From Promerops cafer (Eukaryota > Chordata > Aves > Passeriformes > Nectariniidae), in contig VZSE01006029.1 in assembly GCA_013398275.1 (NCBI GenBank), positions 3,128,000-3,191,999 of the forward strand: a stretch of 64,000 nucleotides of DNA, read 5' to 3'. This document shows positions 22,931 through 38,590 of this stretch, piece by piece. The position numbers and the translations under genes are program-made. The notes beneath the pieces were generated by a model. That model searched no databases. It had not been told where the DNA came from and saw only the letters and a program-made list of their open reading frames with translations. Position 1 is the first letter of the stretch. The number at the start of each line of letters is the position of its first letter.

Positions 22931-25900
22931 TCTTTTCTGTTTCTTTTTCTGCACAAACCAGGCCAAATAAGCATATGTGTATTTTACCAAAGTGGAGAAA
23001 TTGCTACAGAATAGATAATTGGTTTGATGCAGCACTGGGGATTCCCACTGGTTGTTGCTGGCATCTTTAATTCCTAGATAAAGAAAGAATCTTCTAGGTC
23101 ACACTTGGAGGCAAAAGCCAGAAAGACTACAAAGATAACAGATAACTTTTTTTAATGCTTGTACTGTGGATTTGGTTGTCCCTGGTTCCATGTCTTCACA
23201 GCCCAAATGAATAGTTGATGGTGCCTGCTGCTGTCAAAGCACCTTTGAATCATGTGGGAACTGTATTTAATTGGAACAGTACCTATATGATCTTGCCAGT
23301 TATCAAACACTGTTAACCTAATACTTCTGTTTCTGCCCAGGGTAGTCATGGGTTTAACTTTTTTAATTCCTTTTTTTTTTTTTTTTTTTGTATGGTAGTA
23401 AATACAGTTAAATCATATCCAATTCCATAGCTTTAGCTAGATAATGGGCCAGATCATTTATTTTACAAATGGCCACTATTCATTTGCACCTTTGGAAGTG
23501 CTGCTGATGTAGTTTAAGCCAAAGAAGGCCACATAATAGGACTGTGAATCCATCAGGGGCATCTTAAAAATTAGTTTGAAGATGTGTAGCTTTTATTCTT
23601 CTTCATCATAAAGCATATTGATCATTAAATTGGGTTTTTATATATATTCCTATAAGTAAGTTTTATAGTGCTTTATTGGAGCTCTGTTTTCCAATATAGC
23701 TCTGAAAATTATAACTTCATGTTTCTCTTGTTGGTTATTAACTTTTACTTGTGGATTTGTGGATTTTTTGGCATTGTATGAGAGTCTTAATCATAAACCC
23801 ATTATATTTAATAACATCTACATCTCACTGAAAAGATTATTTCTAATCTAAAGAGTGAGTAGCAACTTCGTGTGAAGAATGCAAGACTTTTTATGCTTTC
23901 AGGCCGAAAAGTGGTGTCAAAGAAAGACAGTGCAAAGGACATGGCCATAGGCAAGTGTTTTCAGAAACCATTAATTTTCACCACAACAGCCACCACTAAG
24001 CACAAAACAAGATCCTGCTGGTTTAAGTAGCTGCAGTGTAATGGATCTAACCTCCTGAGAAACAGGGTGGCAAATTAGGGATGTGCCCTTGCCTATCTGC
24101 AGTAAGGCAGTTTAATGTTAGTCCTTCTGTCAGAAAGGTCTTCCATACAGGGATCCTCCTCTGAAACTGAGCTTGTTCCTGCTGAGGTCCTGATCTACAG
24201 ATCAGGATGTCCTTGGTGGGCTGGCCCCTTGATAGAGCTTCTTTTTAGGTTGAAAACTTTAGGTGACCAGTAGCTTTATTCTTTATCTCTTTCTGTTAAA
24301 TTCGTAACAATTATATGTGTATTTCTTTCATGGGACATTTGAATTATATGTTTTAAATTTATCTGCCATGCTTCATGATTAATATCTTCAATAAAATTCT
24401 AGGGGATGTGTTGTTTCTCTGGAACTAATTGTTGAAGTCTCTTGCTTTTCAGCTCATGCTTGAGGATCTAAAAGCTTTAGCTACTTCTTACTTTTCAATG
24501 CTTTTGTTGAACAGGAAACTTTTATTTAATTCTGCTCTTTCTGCACTCTCTCAGCTCATCAGTTATTTTTAATTTCTTTAGTTATAGCATGACAACTATG
24601 AGAAGTTAGAGACTGTTCATCTGAGAGGTATTTTCCCAGGTTCAACAGCTGGGCTGCAAATTACACCAATGCATGTGAAAAGAGACTACCTACTGAAATA
24701 TAATTTGGAAATAAGAAATTTCCTTTCTGTAATATGAGCTCGTATTAGGGTGACAACATACAGAGAGGAATGGCACAGGAATGCACAGGACTGTAGCCAG
24801 CAACTGTCTGAGATAATTAGAGCATCAAGAAGAAGCATGTTAACTTCTAACTACATTTCTGCTGGGAAATGAAATAGTCAATCATCTGAGTTAAAGATCT
24901 ATTGTAACTTGAGTGCAAATCAGGGGTACTCAAGCTAATTGCTCATTGTGTTTTTAATAGCATAAGACTTTTTTAACACCAGGGACTGTGGCAAGCAAGA
25001 CTTGTTTCACTTAAGTGGTTTAACTCAGATCAGGATCTAAGTGGTTTACTGATTTATTAATGACACATAATTAGCTGACACTCTGTGAACTTTACCTTCT
25101 GGATCAATATCAACAGGCTGACAGATAAACCAGAGCGCAAAACACTTGCAGGATGTTAAAACACACCTACAAATTGCTAAACTCCCTAATCTCCACCATT
25201 TCTAGTCCCACAAGAGCATGCATATGTGTGCACACCCCTCTCTTACAGGACAGGGGGTGACAAGTGAACCCCTCTCTTGTGGCTGTGCATATTCTCCTGC
25301 TGTAGATGGGTTCCTGTGTCTTTGTGTGTACCAGTGCAGGTCTCTGCTGCCTGATTGTCCATGTGCTGGCAAGAAGGAACTCCCTGGGCTCCAAGCTGTG
25401 GGTTCTTCTGCTCTTGCACCCCATTCTGGGAGGATACAGGACACGATGGCAGCAGGATCACTCCTGGCATCATCTGAGCCAGGGATCAAACTGCTGTGCT
25501 GAGTGCCTTCCACTCCCACGTCACCCCGCAGTCACAGGTTTCCTTCCATTGTTTATACTTCCCAAGCTGACTCTTTTCTCAAAAGCCTGTTGGTAATCCC
25601 CTGGTTGCTGCTTAATCCAACAGATCCCTATAGTAAGCAAACATTGTCATTATTAATTTCCTGTTTTGGGGCAACCTTCTCTCAGATCAGGCAGTTTTGG
25701 GTGTCCTGTCTTTACATGCTGTGTTCACTCTCCTTTCAAACAATGAGTTACTCTTCAGGACAGGTCCATCAGGAGGTTTTGTTACCTTGAAACTCAACTG
25801 GTATAAAATTACTATTGAAACATTTTATGGTTTTGACAGCTGAGGAGTTTTGTGGGGGTGGAAGAAACACCAGATGGTCTATCACTCACCATGGAGACAT

Positions 25901-28900
25901 CCTTGGTGACTCCTACTTCATTGCTGGTTTGCCCAGCGTGAGGCACAGGCTCTGTCACTCCATAGCTGGCCACCTCACAGTTAAAATGCCAGGGAAATAT
26001 TGTATGAGATTATGCTAAGTAAGAAGTATTTTAGATTAAAATATTTTTTATGAAACTCAGAGATGAATATGTACCTACAGTAATTCTGGAAAGAAAAGGG
26101 TGACATAAAGGGACAAACCAAAGGGGGTGTTATCTCAGTCTCTTTAGCCATGACCAACTGTAGCTAACCAAGACTGAAGAAAGAAAAAAAGAATAAGCCC
26201 CGTATGCTATTGCAGGTCTCCTGATAAACTTGAATTACATATATTCTGAAACCAGGACACCACCAGGGAGACTGGCTGGGCAGGGAGGTCTCTTCAGGAT
26301 CCCCAGTGCTGCTCCCCTGAACTTTGTGGCAGGTGGTGGAATGGAGTGGAGGATGGAAGGATCTGAGCAGAAACACCCTCAACACAGGGTGTTAGCAGCC
26401 TTGAAGGGGGAACATCTCCTTCCTGGCCTCTTGGCCTCTCCCTCCCTTCTGAGGCTCAGCTTCAGGGTACAAGAGGGCTGTGATAAAGTGATGGGCACAG
26501 GAGGAGTTCTGGGAAAAATGAGGGGCCATGGCACTTGAGCACAGACAGCTTCAAATGCATAAATAAGGGACTTCAAAGTAGAGGAAAGGTCTGACACAAA
26601 AAGCAGGATCTTTCACACCGTGTGCAAGTACCATGGGATGCTCTGGGCAAGGTGTCATTTGAAGCTATGGTATCAGATAAACTGAGTGACATCTTTATGA
26701 ATCAGGGAAGTGCAGTAGCTGGTATAAAAGCCTGCAAGTGACATCCCGCTAATCTTCAGGGATTCCTATGTAAGTGATGAGAGATTAGACCCCCAAACTG
26801 ATTTTTGGAATGAAAATAAATCAGACATGAGCAGACTATTCTGGAAACACCACCCTTGCAGCATTTCAATAGATTTTGCAACAAGTTTTGTAGTGCTAAG
26901 ACCAGAATAAGAAGAGATATAAAGCTGACATCAGATAAATAGCATAGTAGTTCATGAGTTTTTTTTCCTTTCAAAGCAGTTCTGTGCATAAAGGTGCTTC
27001 ACTTTCAGCACTTAAAGAAAAATCCTAGAAAGGGATTTTTACTGTGCAGTTCACTCAGCTCCCTTGCTGTTGTCAGTGGGATTAGGGCTGTCTGTACTAG
27101 AGCACTGGTAGCTTGTGAGTCTTTGCAAGCAGGAGGGGTTTTGCCGATGACTTTCAGAGGTCTTTTCTGATAGTGGAATAATATCGGGTGTTACCACAGT
27201 GACTGCAGGGAAATGATCATAGTTTCTGCTGCTTATCTGTTCCCAGTAGGATTAATTTACCTCAGCTCCTTTTGCCTGTCAAAGCCTTAGCCATGTTCTT
27301 TTATTGCCTCTCACTTCTTTTTTTTTTCACCTAACACTTCTTCATACCTGTGCCTTAGCACGGTAAATCCTACTATTTATTAATGACATTCTTAGCTCTA
27401 GTCGCTGTTAGTGGCCCTGGCCTCCTTTCCAGGACACTTTTGACTTCATTCATTTTGAGAAAGCACTTGCAGCAGAACTGTGCATCTTTGAACTTGGTAT
27501 TCAGAAGTTAAAAACAAAGAAAGAGCCTGCAGTGCACTGGGTTGTAACCTGCTGCATGAACCTTCTTCAGAACATCCCTTTGGTTTTGTTAGCAGAGTGC
27601 CTTTAAAGTAATTTTGACTTGGAATTTCCAAATTAATATTAGTGCAGGTTTATAGTGACATATGTATTTTCATACTTATTTTAAATGACAGCAGGCCAGA
27701 AAATAGACTTTCATTTTTGAAAGAACAACTGCGGAAATGTTCTTTCAAATCACTGCTATTTAAACTGTTAAGCAATAACGTAATGAGTGATTACAGCTTG
27801 TTTTAAAATAGCTTTGCTATTTAGGCATAAAAACATTTCCTAATCTTTATGATTGTTTTTTTATTAGGAATTAAAGATGAAGAGATGTTATCTGGTAACA
27901 GATTCTTTTATACACAAGGAAAGGGATGGCCTGGTATCATCTAGTTATTATATCTCCTTCCAAAGGTGTTGTATGTTAGGTATTTTTCTGGAAAAAGGAC
28001 TTTGAGCTGGCCAAAGCCTCTGCACCTGTGATATGTTGCTAAAATGTCACCAAATACAAGACAATTTAACAATCCAAGGCAGTCTGTAACTGTTCAGGCT
28101 TCTTTGTAAGCTTCAGAAGATGCTGCAGAAGTCTCTGGGAATTCTTGAATTTTTGAGCTGAAAATGGAAATGCAATCTTGCATGAGGCTTTCAGTCACAG
28201 TGCTACATAGAAAACAAACAGAAGGACTGTCCATAGGTAAATTGCCTTTTTTTCCATTTTTCTTAATAAAGAATTTTCGAATTGTGTGTGTGTATTGCTT
28301 TTAGAATTGCTCCTTTAGTAGGAGTCTCCCTTTAGCATTTCTGAATTAAATGTAAGTTTTTTGGTCACCTTCCTCTGTGGATATGAAAGATGCAATGCAT
28401 CTTTCTTTTTAATAATGATGACCAGAGGAAAAAATCCCATGAATTTTAATACCTCTAATAGGAAGTAGCTTCCTGCACTTCATTATATTGTATGCAGAAA
28501 TACTATGTTGTGCATAGAACAACAAAGAAATAAAGTCTCAGGTGCAGATTTCTTAGGCAGCTTCTTTGCAAAGTGTAATGAAAAGTTTGGTCACAAAAAT
28601 GGGTAACTCTATCACCAGGACAACCTCCTGTGCTCAGCCTGTGATGATTTCATATTCATCTTCTCAGTTTTCTGACTTCAGAATTATTCTTACTTGCTTC
28701 ATGTGCTTGTTTATCTTGGTGTTATTTTTAAGTGTGAATTTAAATTCCAGGTGATAGCATGGTACATGTATTCATGTATTCATAAGTTACACAAACTGGT
28801 GCTAAAAAAGCTGTTACTGAATTGGCTTGTAATAACTACATAAGTGTTGCAGGAGCACTGTAATCAACAAATTTTAGGCCTCTCTAATAAAATGTACTAC

Positions 28901-30960
28901 ACAAGCAAAGCATGCCATATGCTATGCTCTTAGTTTCTCTTCACAGAATTTTGACCATATTGGCATCCTAAAATATTTGAGTGCCAAGACTCAATGCTAA
29001 TTGCAAAAATATTTAATCCTTGACTGCTCACTGAATCTTGACTAATGTGTATTTTCAGTTACTCTGTCCTCAGCATGTTATGAAGTTACACTGTGGGATG
29101 CCTTGCCTGAAGCTGTGATTTGAAGTTTTGCATTCTGAGCACCTGACCATTTATGAACAGCATGATGCAGAAACCACACTGGAAGGACCTTTGCCTATTG
29201 CTTATTACCATGATGCTGTTCTTACAGATTATGGTTGATTTCTGCATTAACACAGCCTGCCTCTGCCACTCAGCAACTGATCACTTTATCAGCAGGATAC
29301 TAGGTAAATACTTTTGTGGTAAATAAGATGTTTAGAGCCTAGATTTGTAATCTAAATTCAGACACCAGCCTTCATACCACAATACACAGGATGGATTTCC
29401 TGTTTTTCTGTTTGGTATTTCATTTATGCTCAATTTAGACACAGGCTTGTCAGCTAGGAAAATTAATTACTTAATTATTTTTACAATCATTTGATGTCAG
29501 ATTTGCAAGCAAAGGTGTGCACCATTTTAAATAACCTTTTACATCAGCATGACAAATGGATTTTATATACAGTAATTAGATCATGCTACACTGCTGTGTA
29601 CAAGCAGAAAAGGCAAATACAGGTTTTAAGAACTGTTAAAAGGAACAGGGGACAGCATGGCCTTGGCAGAAGGAAGAGGAGTTGAGAGACAACTTACTCA
29701 AAGAGTGACACAGACATGAGATGTAACTCAGCCCAAGGATTCAGGTTGAGCCCTCTGTGACCTTGAGTCCTGTTTGGTGCATTACATTGGTGATGTAGAG
29801 CTTTGAGAAGATTATTTTTGAGCTGCAGGACCTGAGAAATGGCCATGTAAGATGAGACAAGTAATAAGACAGACAAAGTGTAATTATTGAGGTGGTAATT
29901 GCTAGGAACTGAACAACAGAAATTAGCAAGAAAAAAAATAGGGAATTGAAAGAAAATGGTGAGCAACAGTGTTGTATGGTAGTCCCAGCTATTCATTCTT
30001 TTTGTTAACTAATAAATAATTGCTGGGTAATTTTTGAGCTGTATATATACGGTTCGTAAAATCTCTCTGTAAATGATGAAATATGACCAAACCTAAAGAG
30101 TGAGAATCTCTATAATCTGCTGTATGTACATGAGATGGTCTCTTGTCCATCCAAGTGGCTGGATTGGTTGGAAAGCTGTGTGAATTCTGCCTTCTCTCTT
30201 GTGATTCCTCAAGAGAGCAAAACAGACTTTTCTTTTACACCAGGACCATATGTCTGCATGACATCTGTATTTGCCCTTTGCAAACAGATGTCATCTTAGA
30301 ACCATGCCATGCCTCTACATGAAATAACCTGTTGGTTTAAGATCCTGTGAGCCCACTTTTCAGTAGAATTACAGGGGCCTCTTTTATTTTTGTAAACAAA
30401 CCAGGTTCACACTGCACATTTTTGGCACTGTGCCACTGATCTACATCAATTTTTTATGTTTGATTCTTTATCAGCCTGCTTATCAGATATGTGATTGGAC
30501 TGCTATTTCAGGATGAGGCACAGATAATCTAGTAATAATAAATTTTATGTGTATCTACATCTCAGATTGTTACAACTGACATGCCCATCGTTTCTACAGC
30601 TCTGCCCTAGGACCAAAACTGGGTTTTGTTTGGGCTTTTATCCTTTCTTTATCAATTCTTCTATGAATATATCTCAAGTAATTTAGTACCTAACACTTAT
30701 AGTATACAGCTATCAAGTATATCAATATATATATAATTTATATATATAATATAATATTATATTGTGTTATAGATTCACTCAGTTCCAGTCAATATCTCTA
30801 AAAAGTAGACCAATCAATTTATGTTATCTTACACACAAAGATTTTCTTTAATACCAGGAAGGGAAATTGTACTTATTAACATCTAGCAAGTGCATCCAGA
30901 AGAGAGCACAAAAAATGCTTTTTCATAAGAATATTAGACATTCTGTACTACAATAGACCA
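22931..30960. other. Intergenic, no gene seen
   Basis: AT-rich sequence with no exon pattern I could join and no recognised domain. It contains a poly-T tract (about 23371-23389) and an AT-rich simple repeat (about 30719-30770). The overlapping open frames at 25.2-25.6 kb on both strands look like chance in a locally GC-richer patch. Confidence 0.5.
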
Positions 30961-31450
30961 GAAATTCCATTTAGCCCGATATGCTCTGAGAGAGGCAATA
31001 GCAGATGCTATTCAGGAAGACCATGTGAGTCTGGCCATTTTCTCTTTTACCTATGTGTTTCTGCAGCATGCAGAAATATTAGGAGTGTTACAGGGTACAT
31101 TTCTGCCTGTCCTATTTAAGAACCAGTTATTCATGACTTTGTCTAAACCCTTTTTGAACTCATCGATTACCTCTGCCTTTATGAGCTTCTTTGGTAGGGA
31201 ATTCCAGAAGTCCAGTGTCTGCTGTGTACTCAGCTATTTCCTTTTATCTTTGTTTAAACCAATCTCCTACTAGTTTCACTGAGCTTGCCTTAGTTCCAGT
31301 GCTGTGGGGTTGATGAAGAGTTCTCTCTTCACTTTTTCTGGTGCCTTTATGACACAATAAACCCCAACCAAATTCCTCTGTGCCTTTTCTTCTAGATGCG
31401 AGTAAAGATTCAGCTAATGATTTCAAAAAACCATAGATGATAATTCCAGG
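30960..31450 (-). repeat. Ancient CR1/L3-like LINE fragment
   Basis: The run AGGGAATTCCAGAAGTCCAG, then AAACCAATCTCCTACTAGTT and TCACTGAGCTTGCCTTAGTT, resembles the reverse complement of old amniote CR1/L3 3' sequence (shortening/enlargement of a 'variables in elderly' repeat, well decayed). No coding capacity remains. Confidence 0.5.
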
Positions 31451-34400
31451 ACCTCTTTTTTGAATTATGAGTCAAATGTAACTTCCTTCAAAAGCACTTT
31501 GCAACCAATCGCAAACAATTTTCAGTTGTTCTAATTTATCAGTAAAATGAGCTGTGTGGTTACTTAATCTCTGTGAATTATTCAAGCAATTGGCTCTAGA
31601 ACTGATTTAGAACTTCTTCGTTACAAAATTTTGAGAAATCAATATAGACAATAAAATAAAACAGGACAAATGTTGCCGGAAGGAAAAGTACCTCCCTAAT
31701 GGCATTTCAAAATTTCTTTGACAGATAGGAATCTTGATACTAGAAATGTATGCATTCTAAGTTGTTAAGAAACATATGCAGGAGGCTGGTCTCTTAGGGA
31801 TAAACATTGCCTTAACTTCAAGATAATATGGTGCAGAATGATGGTCTCATTGCACCTCCAGGTGGGACTGCACCAGGATAAACACAGGGCCAGGGAGCTG
31901 TGCCTCAAAGACAAGCCTTTCCCTTATAATCTTACTGTTAAAATGAAACTCCATTAAAACTAGAGGAGGTAGATATGCATAGCTGGTCATATCCTGTCTT
32001 GGCAATCAGATCTAGTCTTAACTTAATTTTGTTGTGCTGTGGTTACGTAAACCAGCCTAACACTGCACCCTGTAGCCACTTCTGCCTGAGCTAAGAAGTC
32101 CAGCATTTCTACACTTTTTGCTTACAGCCTTTTCCTTTGGTTTTCTCTACTTTAAACTTGTGATTTAACTTAGGTCGAAACAATACATAGTGCAATTTGC
32201 CCTACTAAAATGTCTATTTCTGTTATTACTTGCCCTGCTGCTCTGTCTGAGAATGCCTTCCCCTTGCTGTCTGGATCAGGTGCAGATGTTTTTTGTGATT
32301 ATCTGGTACTTATCATAGCTGGGTTCACAGTTCTGTGCTTTTAGATACTTATTAGGTCTTACACCTGGGGTAAAACAGACCCTGAAGAAGAGAGGGAACA
32401 GGGAGAGAGCACAGAACACACCACTGGTGAATAGCATCAGGTATGAGTGGAAAAGCTGCTGGGAAAGAATCAGGTGAGATTTTTATCTTGCTTTCAAGAA
32501 AAATGTTCTAACCAAATATAGACCAAGTTGCCCCAAAATCTGCCCTGAGATATACAGACAGATTGATAACAAAAATCAAGTAGCAACATACAGGTCAAAG
32601 TGAATGTTGCAGCCAGATTGGTCATCACCAGAGTCGCTGAGATAAAACAGAAAGAAGGGTGAGGAATTGAATTTTATCTGCTTAAAGTGTATGACCCTTT
32701 GACCTAGATAAAATAAATAAATAAAAAAAAACACCCCATCACATAGAAAGCATAAAGGAGATTTGTTTCAATTAAAGGGCAGTGTTGTCACAAGATAAAA
32801 TGCATATCTCCTTTATCTCCTTTGGTAATAAATACATGTAATTTGGAAACAGTATCAGAAAACATGGTTCTGGAATAATGTCCTGAATATGAAAAACCTA
32901 AAGGGTTTTAAAACTGAGTTTGAAACATTTTGGAAATATTATATAGAAAATTCTCAGGGAGAAAATTAAGTTCTTATATATTGCATGTGTTACTGCTTCT
33001 GAAGGAGTAAGAAAAAGGGACTTTTATTTACATTTCTGTAAGAGAATTTGAACATTATATTGATCTATGTGTCAGTTTCTGCTGCTTGTCTTTGGAGTAG
33101 AACAAAAAGCTCTTCCTGCCTCTTTCCTAATCTTTCCACCTCTTTCCTAACCCTGAGCTTGCAGGACAAAATGTGTTTCTATTGACATTAAAACTTCCAG
33201 CTATGTTTCTAGTGTATACTCCTTATACGTTCAGCATTAACACCTTTGGCCAGAATTGTAGTCAACAGAGAATCAATCTTTCCTTAAGTCAGTCTGGCAG
33301 GGACAACAGTTTTTCCCACCATCTGTGAGTTTTCTTCAACAAATTCCTTCTCATTGCAGATAACTCTGTCAATGACAACTCCCTTAATCTGCCCTGTTCT
33401 AGTCCTGTGACACTTAATTGCTATGGCTCTTGACCTCTTATTAAAATTCTTAAGCTAGCTGATGTGGAAGCATCATGTCCCATTGCAAGTAGAGTAGATG
33501 CTTTATGGGCTTCTTCAGTAGCTGTCTGCCTGTTCCAGAGTTTGCTGGAGACTGGATTCATACTGATCTTTTCAGTTCTGTGTTTTTATATTGCAAATGG
33601 GAGTTGAGTAGCTTCTTCCTATTAGAGTTATTCTGCACACTAATGGCTCTTTTTTTTCCCCTGGAAAGTACAAATTTCATCTCTGCTGAACACCATGGAA
33701 ATGAAACAGAAAGACAGCAATGTTTATCCCACCTAATTTTATGTGTTTAGATTTGCTTGATCCAACTCTCATTGACAAAACAGACCAAGATAACTTAATC
33801 ACTGGGAAGGCTTGAGGGAAAGATGTTGCAACAAAGCAAGTCTGATTTGGACATACAGCCTACCTTTTGGACATCTTGCATTTCTCAAGAAGGATGTCAC
33901 CTAGTGAACCAGCCATGCTTGACTACTGACTCACCTCCTGCTTGAATTAGCTACCAGTACCCACAAAGTTGTGAACTACTATTCTGAATCCCTCAAAATA
34001 CTTACACAATCAAATGGGAGATACTTGAAAACAGAATTAGAAGAGTAGTTAATTCAGTGGTTAGCTGGAAAAAGTTAATGGATTTTTAAAGGAGTTGATA
34101 TTTTGAGGAGTAAGAGAAGTAGAGATGAAATTACAGTGCATATCTATTTTATCCCTCTAGCTTTTCAACTCTTCAGTACAGATAAAATTCTGATGTTTTT
34201 TCAATAAAGTATGCAATTTGGCTAAAATTTGAATAAAATTGAGTTTGAATAGAGAATGTTACAGTGCTAAGGGGCTGTCAAAGGGTTGCATACTCTGGAC
34301 TAGCTGTAAAATATTTTTCTCCTCTGAATAAGATAGGATGAGATAAAAGCATTCTATCAGAGACATTTCTGCTCTTGCCTGGGTAAAGAAAATCACTAGC

Positions 34401-36124
34401 CATAGTTCTGGATCTCTGTTCTCTGTGGCAAGGGTGACAACAGGTCCCATGTGGACAGGAGGCACTGGACTTCGAAGCAGTTCTGGGGAATCATGTCTCT
34501 TGCAGATTCTCTACAGACCAAGGAATAGTATAAAAAGAAAGCCACCAAGGAAGAATCATCCAGCCTACATATATTCTTTGAGAAGAGAAAAAAACAGCCA
34601 GATCAAATTTTTTTGCCAAAGGTTAAAAATCCCACTTTTAAAAAAAGGAAAATGATTGCTTGCTAGTTTTTATTTCTGTTTGCATTTATTTGTTCAAAAC
34701 TGTGATGTGGTTTTTTCACATGACAGATGAAGTGATTCTTATCTGTACTCCTGAGTAAGTTGTGTTTGCTTTTACTAAGCAATTAATCTTCAATGCTATT
34801 TAATGAGAAGAAAAATGACAGAAAGTACTTAGCATTAAATTCATCATCATTAAGTTACAGGAGAGAAAAAAAATCAGAACAATGTTCTTCAAGAAGGAAA
34901 GCTGTAGAAGGTAGAGCTGTATATGAAGACCTCACATTATACCAGTATAAGAAATAATGGTTACAGAACTTAAAAGATATTTTCAGTAGAAATTAGTCTT
35001 ATTCCTGCACATAACTGCTAAAGAAAAGATAATAGTGTGAGAAGTGAGGATGTGAATTTATAGAAGATTAAAAAAATATATATGTTCTAGAATTGCATTT
35101 TATTAAAACCAGGTAACAATGCCTTCCAGATTTAGTTTGTGAAAACTGAGGGAACTGTGTTCACACTTCTGATAAGAAATTACATGTTGGAGAAGAAATA
35201 TCCATGCAAAGTGCAACCATTCACTCGGTTTCTCTTGTACCAGCATGAGTACACTCAAAAGGAGTGTAAGGTCAGTCCATCAGTTGTTCTTAATCATGAC
35301 CCTTGCTTGAGAAACTGCCATGATCTCAGGATGGTCTCAAAAATATTTTAAGCAATAGTGGATTAAAAGTAATTTTGTAGCCTTCCACAAAATGTACTTG
35401 GAGACCTGTTCTCTTAGGAGCATATGTTGTCCCTTTTGCAAAGTCTGATGCCACTTATCTTCTGGAGTGCTTTTTACTTTCTAGGAACACAAGGACTGAG
35501 ATCAGTGTCTTGACACTTAGTGGAGCTGCATGAAGGTCCATGAAGGCATCCATGGAGGCTTCATGAACATGTACCTCAAGAAGACAATATTATCTATCCA
35601 AAATGCCTTAGACAAAACAGTTAAAATCACAAAGAAGACTGGGAAAAAAGTTGCCCAAACTAGAAATCAGTAATACGCATTTTGGGGAAGAGAAGGAAAC
35701 AAAGTGACTTTGTATTATGGCTCTGCAATTAATCAGGAAATTACCAATCTTGTCAGAAAAATGTGTGAACTCATGACAAAACTGGTGGTCAAAGAGCAAC
35801 TTTAAATTATGCTTTTATTAATTCAAGCCAAATATATTTAGACAGGTAAGATTTTGCCAGCCAAGGTGCTGATATTGAGGAACATCAAAAGCCTTCTTGC
35901 AAGCAAGGTAATACAGGGAAATACTTTCAGTTAATGGGTTCTAGTGGCAGACCCTAGTTCTTACAGGGGAAGTCATGGGATTGAATCCTGATCCCTCTGG
36001 ACTGCATGAGAAATGACTGTCTTTCAGAGAAATGAAACATGGCTGAACTTCCTTGACAGCAGGGATAGACAAGATGACCTCTCAGGTCTCTGCACTGTAT
36101 TTTTATAATTTTATATATATTACG

Positions 36125-36260
36125 TTTTTTTTTGGGGGGGGGGTGTTTGTTTGTAGTTTTTTGTTTTGGTTTTTTGGTGTTTTTTTGTTGTTGTTTTGTT
36201 TGCTTTGGTTTTTTTGGTTGATTGGTTTTTGGATTGGTTTTGTTTTGCTTTGTTTTTTTA
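36125..36260. repeat. T/G low-complexity tract with a G10 run
   Basis: T-rich and G-rich simple sequence including ten consecutive G at about 36134-36143 and many TTTTG/GTTT units. Confidence 0.75.
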
Positions 36261-38590
36261 CAAGACTTCCACTGGATTTTATGTCAAAGTGTTCATAATT
36301 TGGATATGATGTGATAATTTGGGAGGTGGATAATAACAGGGTGGATATTCTGATATCAGGATGCTAGGAGTCTAAGCAGGGCTTTTTCAAAGTTTCAGAC
36401 CACCTAGCTATTTTTTTTCAAAATCTTGGTGATCCTTTTGTGGCCATGAGGTACACATTTTCAGAGATGAAAAAGACATTTTGCCCTCCAAAATTAAGGT
36501 TTGTTTTCAAAACTGATTGGGAAAAGTGGCAGTTATCATATAAATAACTTTTGGAACTTTACACAGTAATAGTAGCATGTCAATAGAACACAATTTTCTA
36601 ACCTAGCAGATGTCCAGTATGATAATGAATTTTATTCAAACGGCCTCTAACTTCCCTCAAAATTCCCTTCCCTTACTAGATTCTTCCAGTTCTAGATGTA
36701 AGTCAGGCTACCTTTGCTGCATCTGGTGCCAAGCACAAGTGGTTTATACAAACAAGGGCTAAAGAGAATGGCAACTGGTGATATCACATTAGCAAATCTT
36801 AACATCCTATCTCAGGCTCAATACTACAGCATTAGCTAATCTCTTTTGTAGATGAACAAGGCATAATTTTCCTTTCATAGGGTTCACATATTAGTTGGTG
36901 CAAGTGGGTGCAGATGCATCAAGACACTAAAGGAATTAAAAATCCTTTTAACATCATTGTTGTTATTCTAAAAACTTGTTTTTAAATAGGGATTTTTATG
37001 AAACTCTTCTTAGAACAACCCCCAAAACCTCAGCCTGTATCTAGACATATAAAATATATAAAGAAAAATTTAGATGCAGAAAGTCTCTATATAATGTCAA
37101 CTGTTATGCAAGATTATTTACAAGCACTGCTCTACCCAGGATGATTAATATTATTTCCACATCTGGGCGGTGTTAATGCAAGAGTTAATTATTTGTTATA
37201 ACTTTGATTAAACTGTTTATGAAGCTATACTTTAATATCTGCTCTATGACTTACAGTGTCTAGATAAATGACACTTTTATTGGTTTTAAAAATTATTTTG
37301 ACCCACAGATGTGAAATCAATTAGTGGTTTGTTCTCTCACTTTTACTCTAATGAGCCTGGCCAGTTCTGAGCAGGATAAAAAGGGATCTTGAATCTAGAA
37401 GAACTCCCTGACTTTAAGGAGTTTCTCATACTGACCACATTTGTGAAGGTCAGGAGATGCTTTCTCACTGAGGCATTATTGCATGGAGGCACACCACTGA
37501 GGCAAGAAGACCAAGAAAAGAAAAATCTACACAAATATTGGGTTTTTTTCTTCTAATTGACTACTTTCAGCTGCACATTTAGCAGAACTGCCTTGTTGGG
37601 TGAATGATTCAAAGATATTGTACTGAAAGCCCTACAGGGTATAGAAGACAAGTGTTTTGTTAGGGGTCTTTGGTCTTTATTGCTAGAAGCCAGAACTTCT
37701 GAGAGTCCTGTTAACTGAGTAGGCTATCTAGCAATTTACCTATGGCTCGTGATGTTGTACAAAACATCAGTGTAATGACAGCTGCACTTAACTGCACACA
37801 CTGCTCAGCAAATATCCTCTATTTTAAAGATTATCTTTTAAATGACATATTTTTTTCAGGTACTGTTTAACTCATTAATTCAACCACATATTTGCAAATA
37901 AAAATGGTAAAAATTTCAGTAGCTTCCTACCTGAGGACAACAGGAGTAGGAACATCTTATCAGGATCAATGGTATTTTGTTTGCAATTTCAGTTTTTAAG
38001 TTTAGAGTTATGTGGACAACCAGTACCCCTGATGGCTGGAAACAAGAATAATCTCAGCTGGGGAACTGAGTCAGGTAACACACAGGCAGTCACAAAGCCT
38101 AGGGTAGCAGATGAAAGAGGACATTAATTCAAGATTAAATCTGAAATACCGTGACCAAATCATGAGGGAGTGCAACTGCCTTTTACCTAACAATCAGAGG
38201 TAATAACAGAGCATTTAAAAACATAAAGATATTTTTATAATCTCCCTCCAGAATTAATTATTTCACTCCTTAGGGATTAACAAACTTCCTTGTCCATCAA
38301 AGGTCAGTAGGCTAAGACTATTTCTGACGTGAGACAGTCCTGAGTCTGTCCTGTATCAAAGCTGCTGCTGCAGTAAGAGCTAGCCAGACTATGCCAGCTG
38401 TTAGGTATTCTGAGCAGCAGAATACTGGAGTCTTGAAGGTGTGTGATCCAGGTTTGCACGCTGGCATGCTTGGAGAGTTTTCACTTTTAAAGTGTATCAA
38501 ATATGATCTCCCCTGCTCCTTCCATGCCTGCTGCATGAGTTTGTGGGATGGAAAATGTCTGGCATCAACCAAACCTTGTCCTGATGCCAA

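Noticed and set aside
25167..25600. Cluster of five open frames on both strands
   Set aside because: Local GC-richer patch. Products are unrelated to one another and to any family I know.
35940..36010. Possible tRNA remnant (GGGATTGAATCCTGATCCC)
   Set aside because: It has only a B-box-like word and no matching arms. The following bases fit an old CR1 end better.
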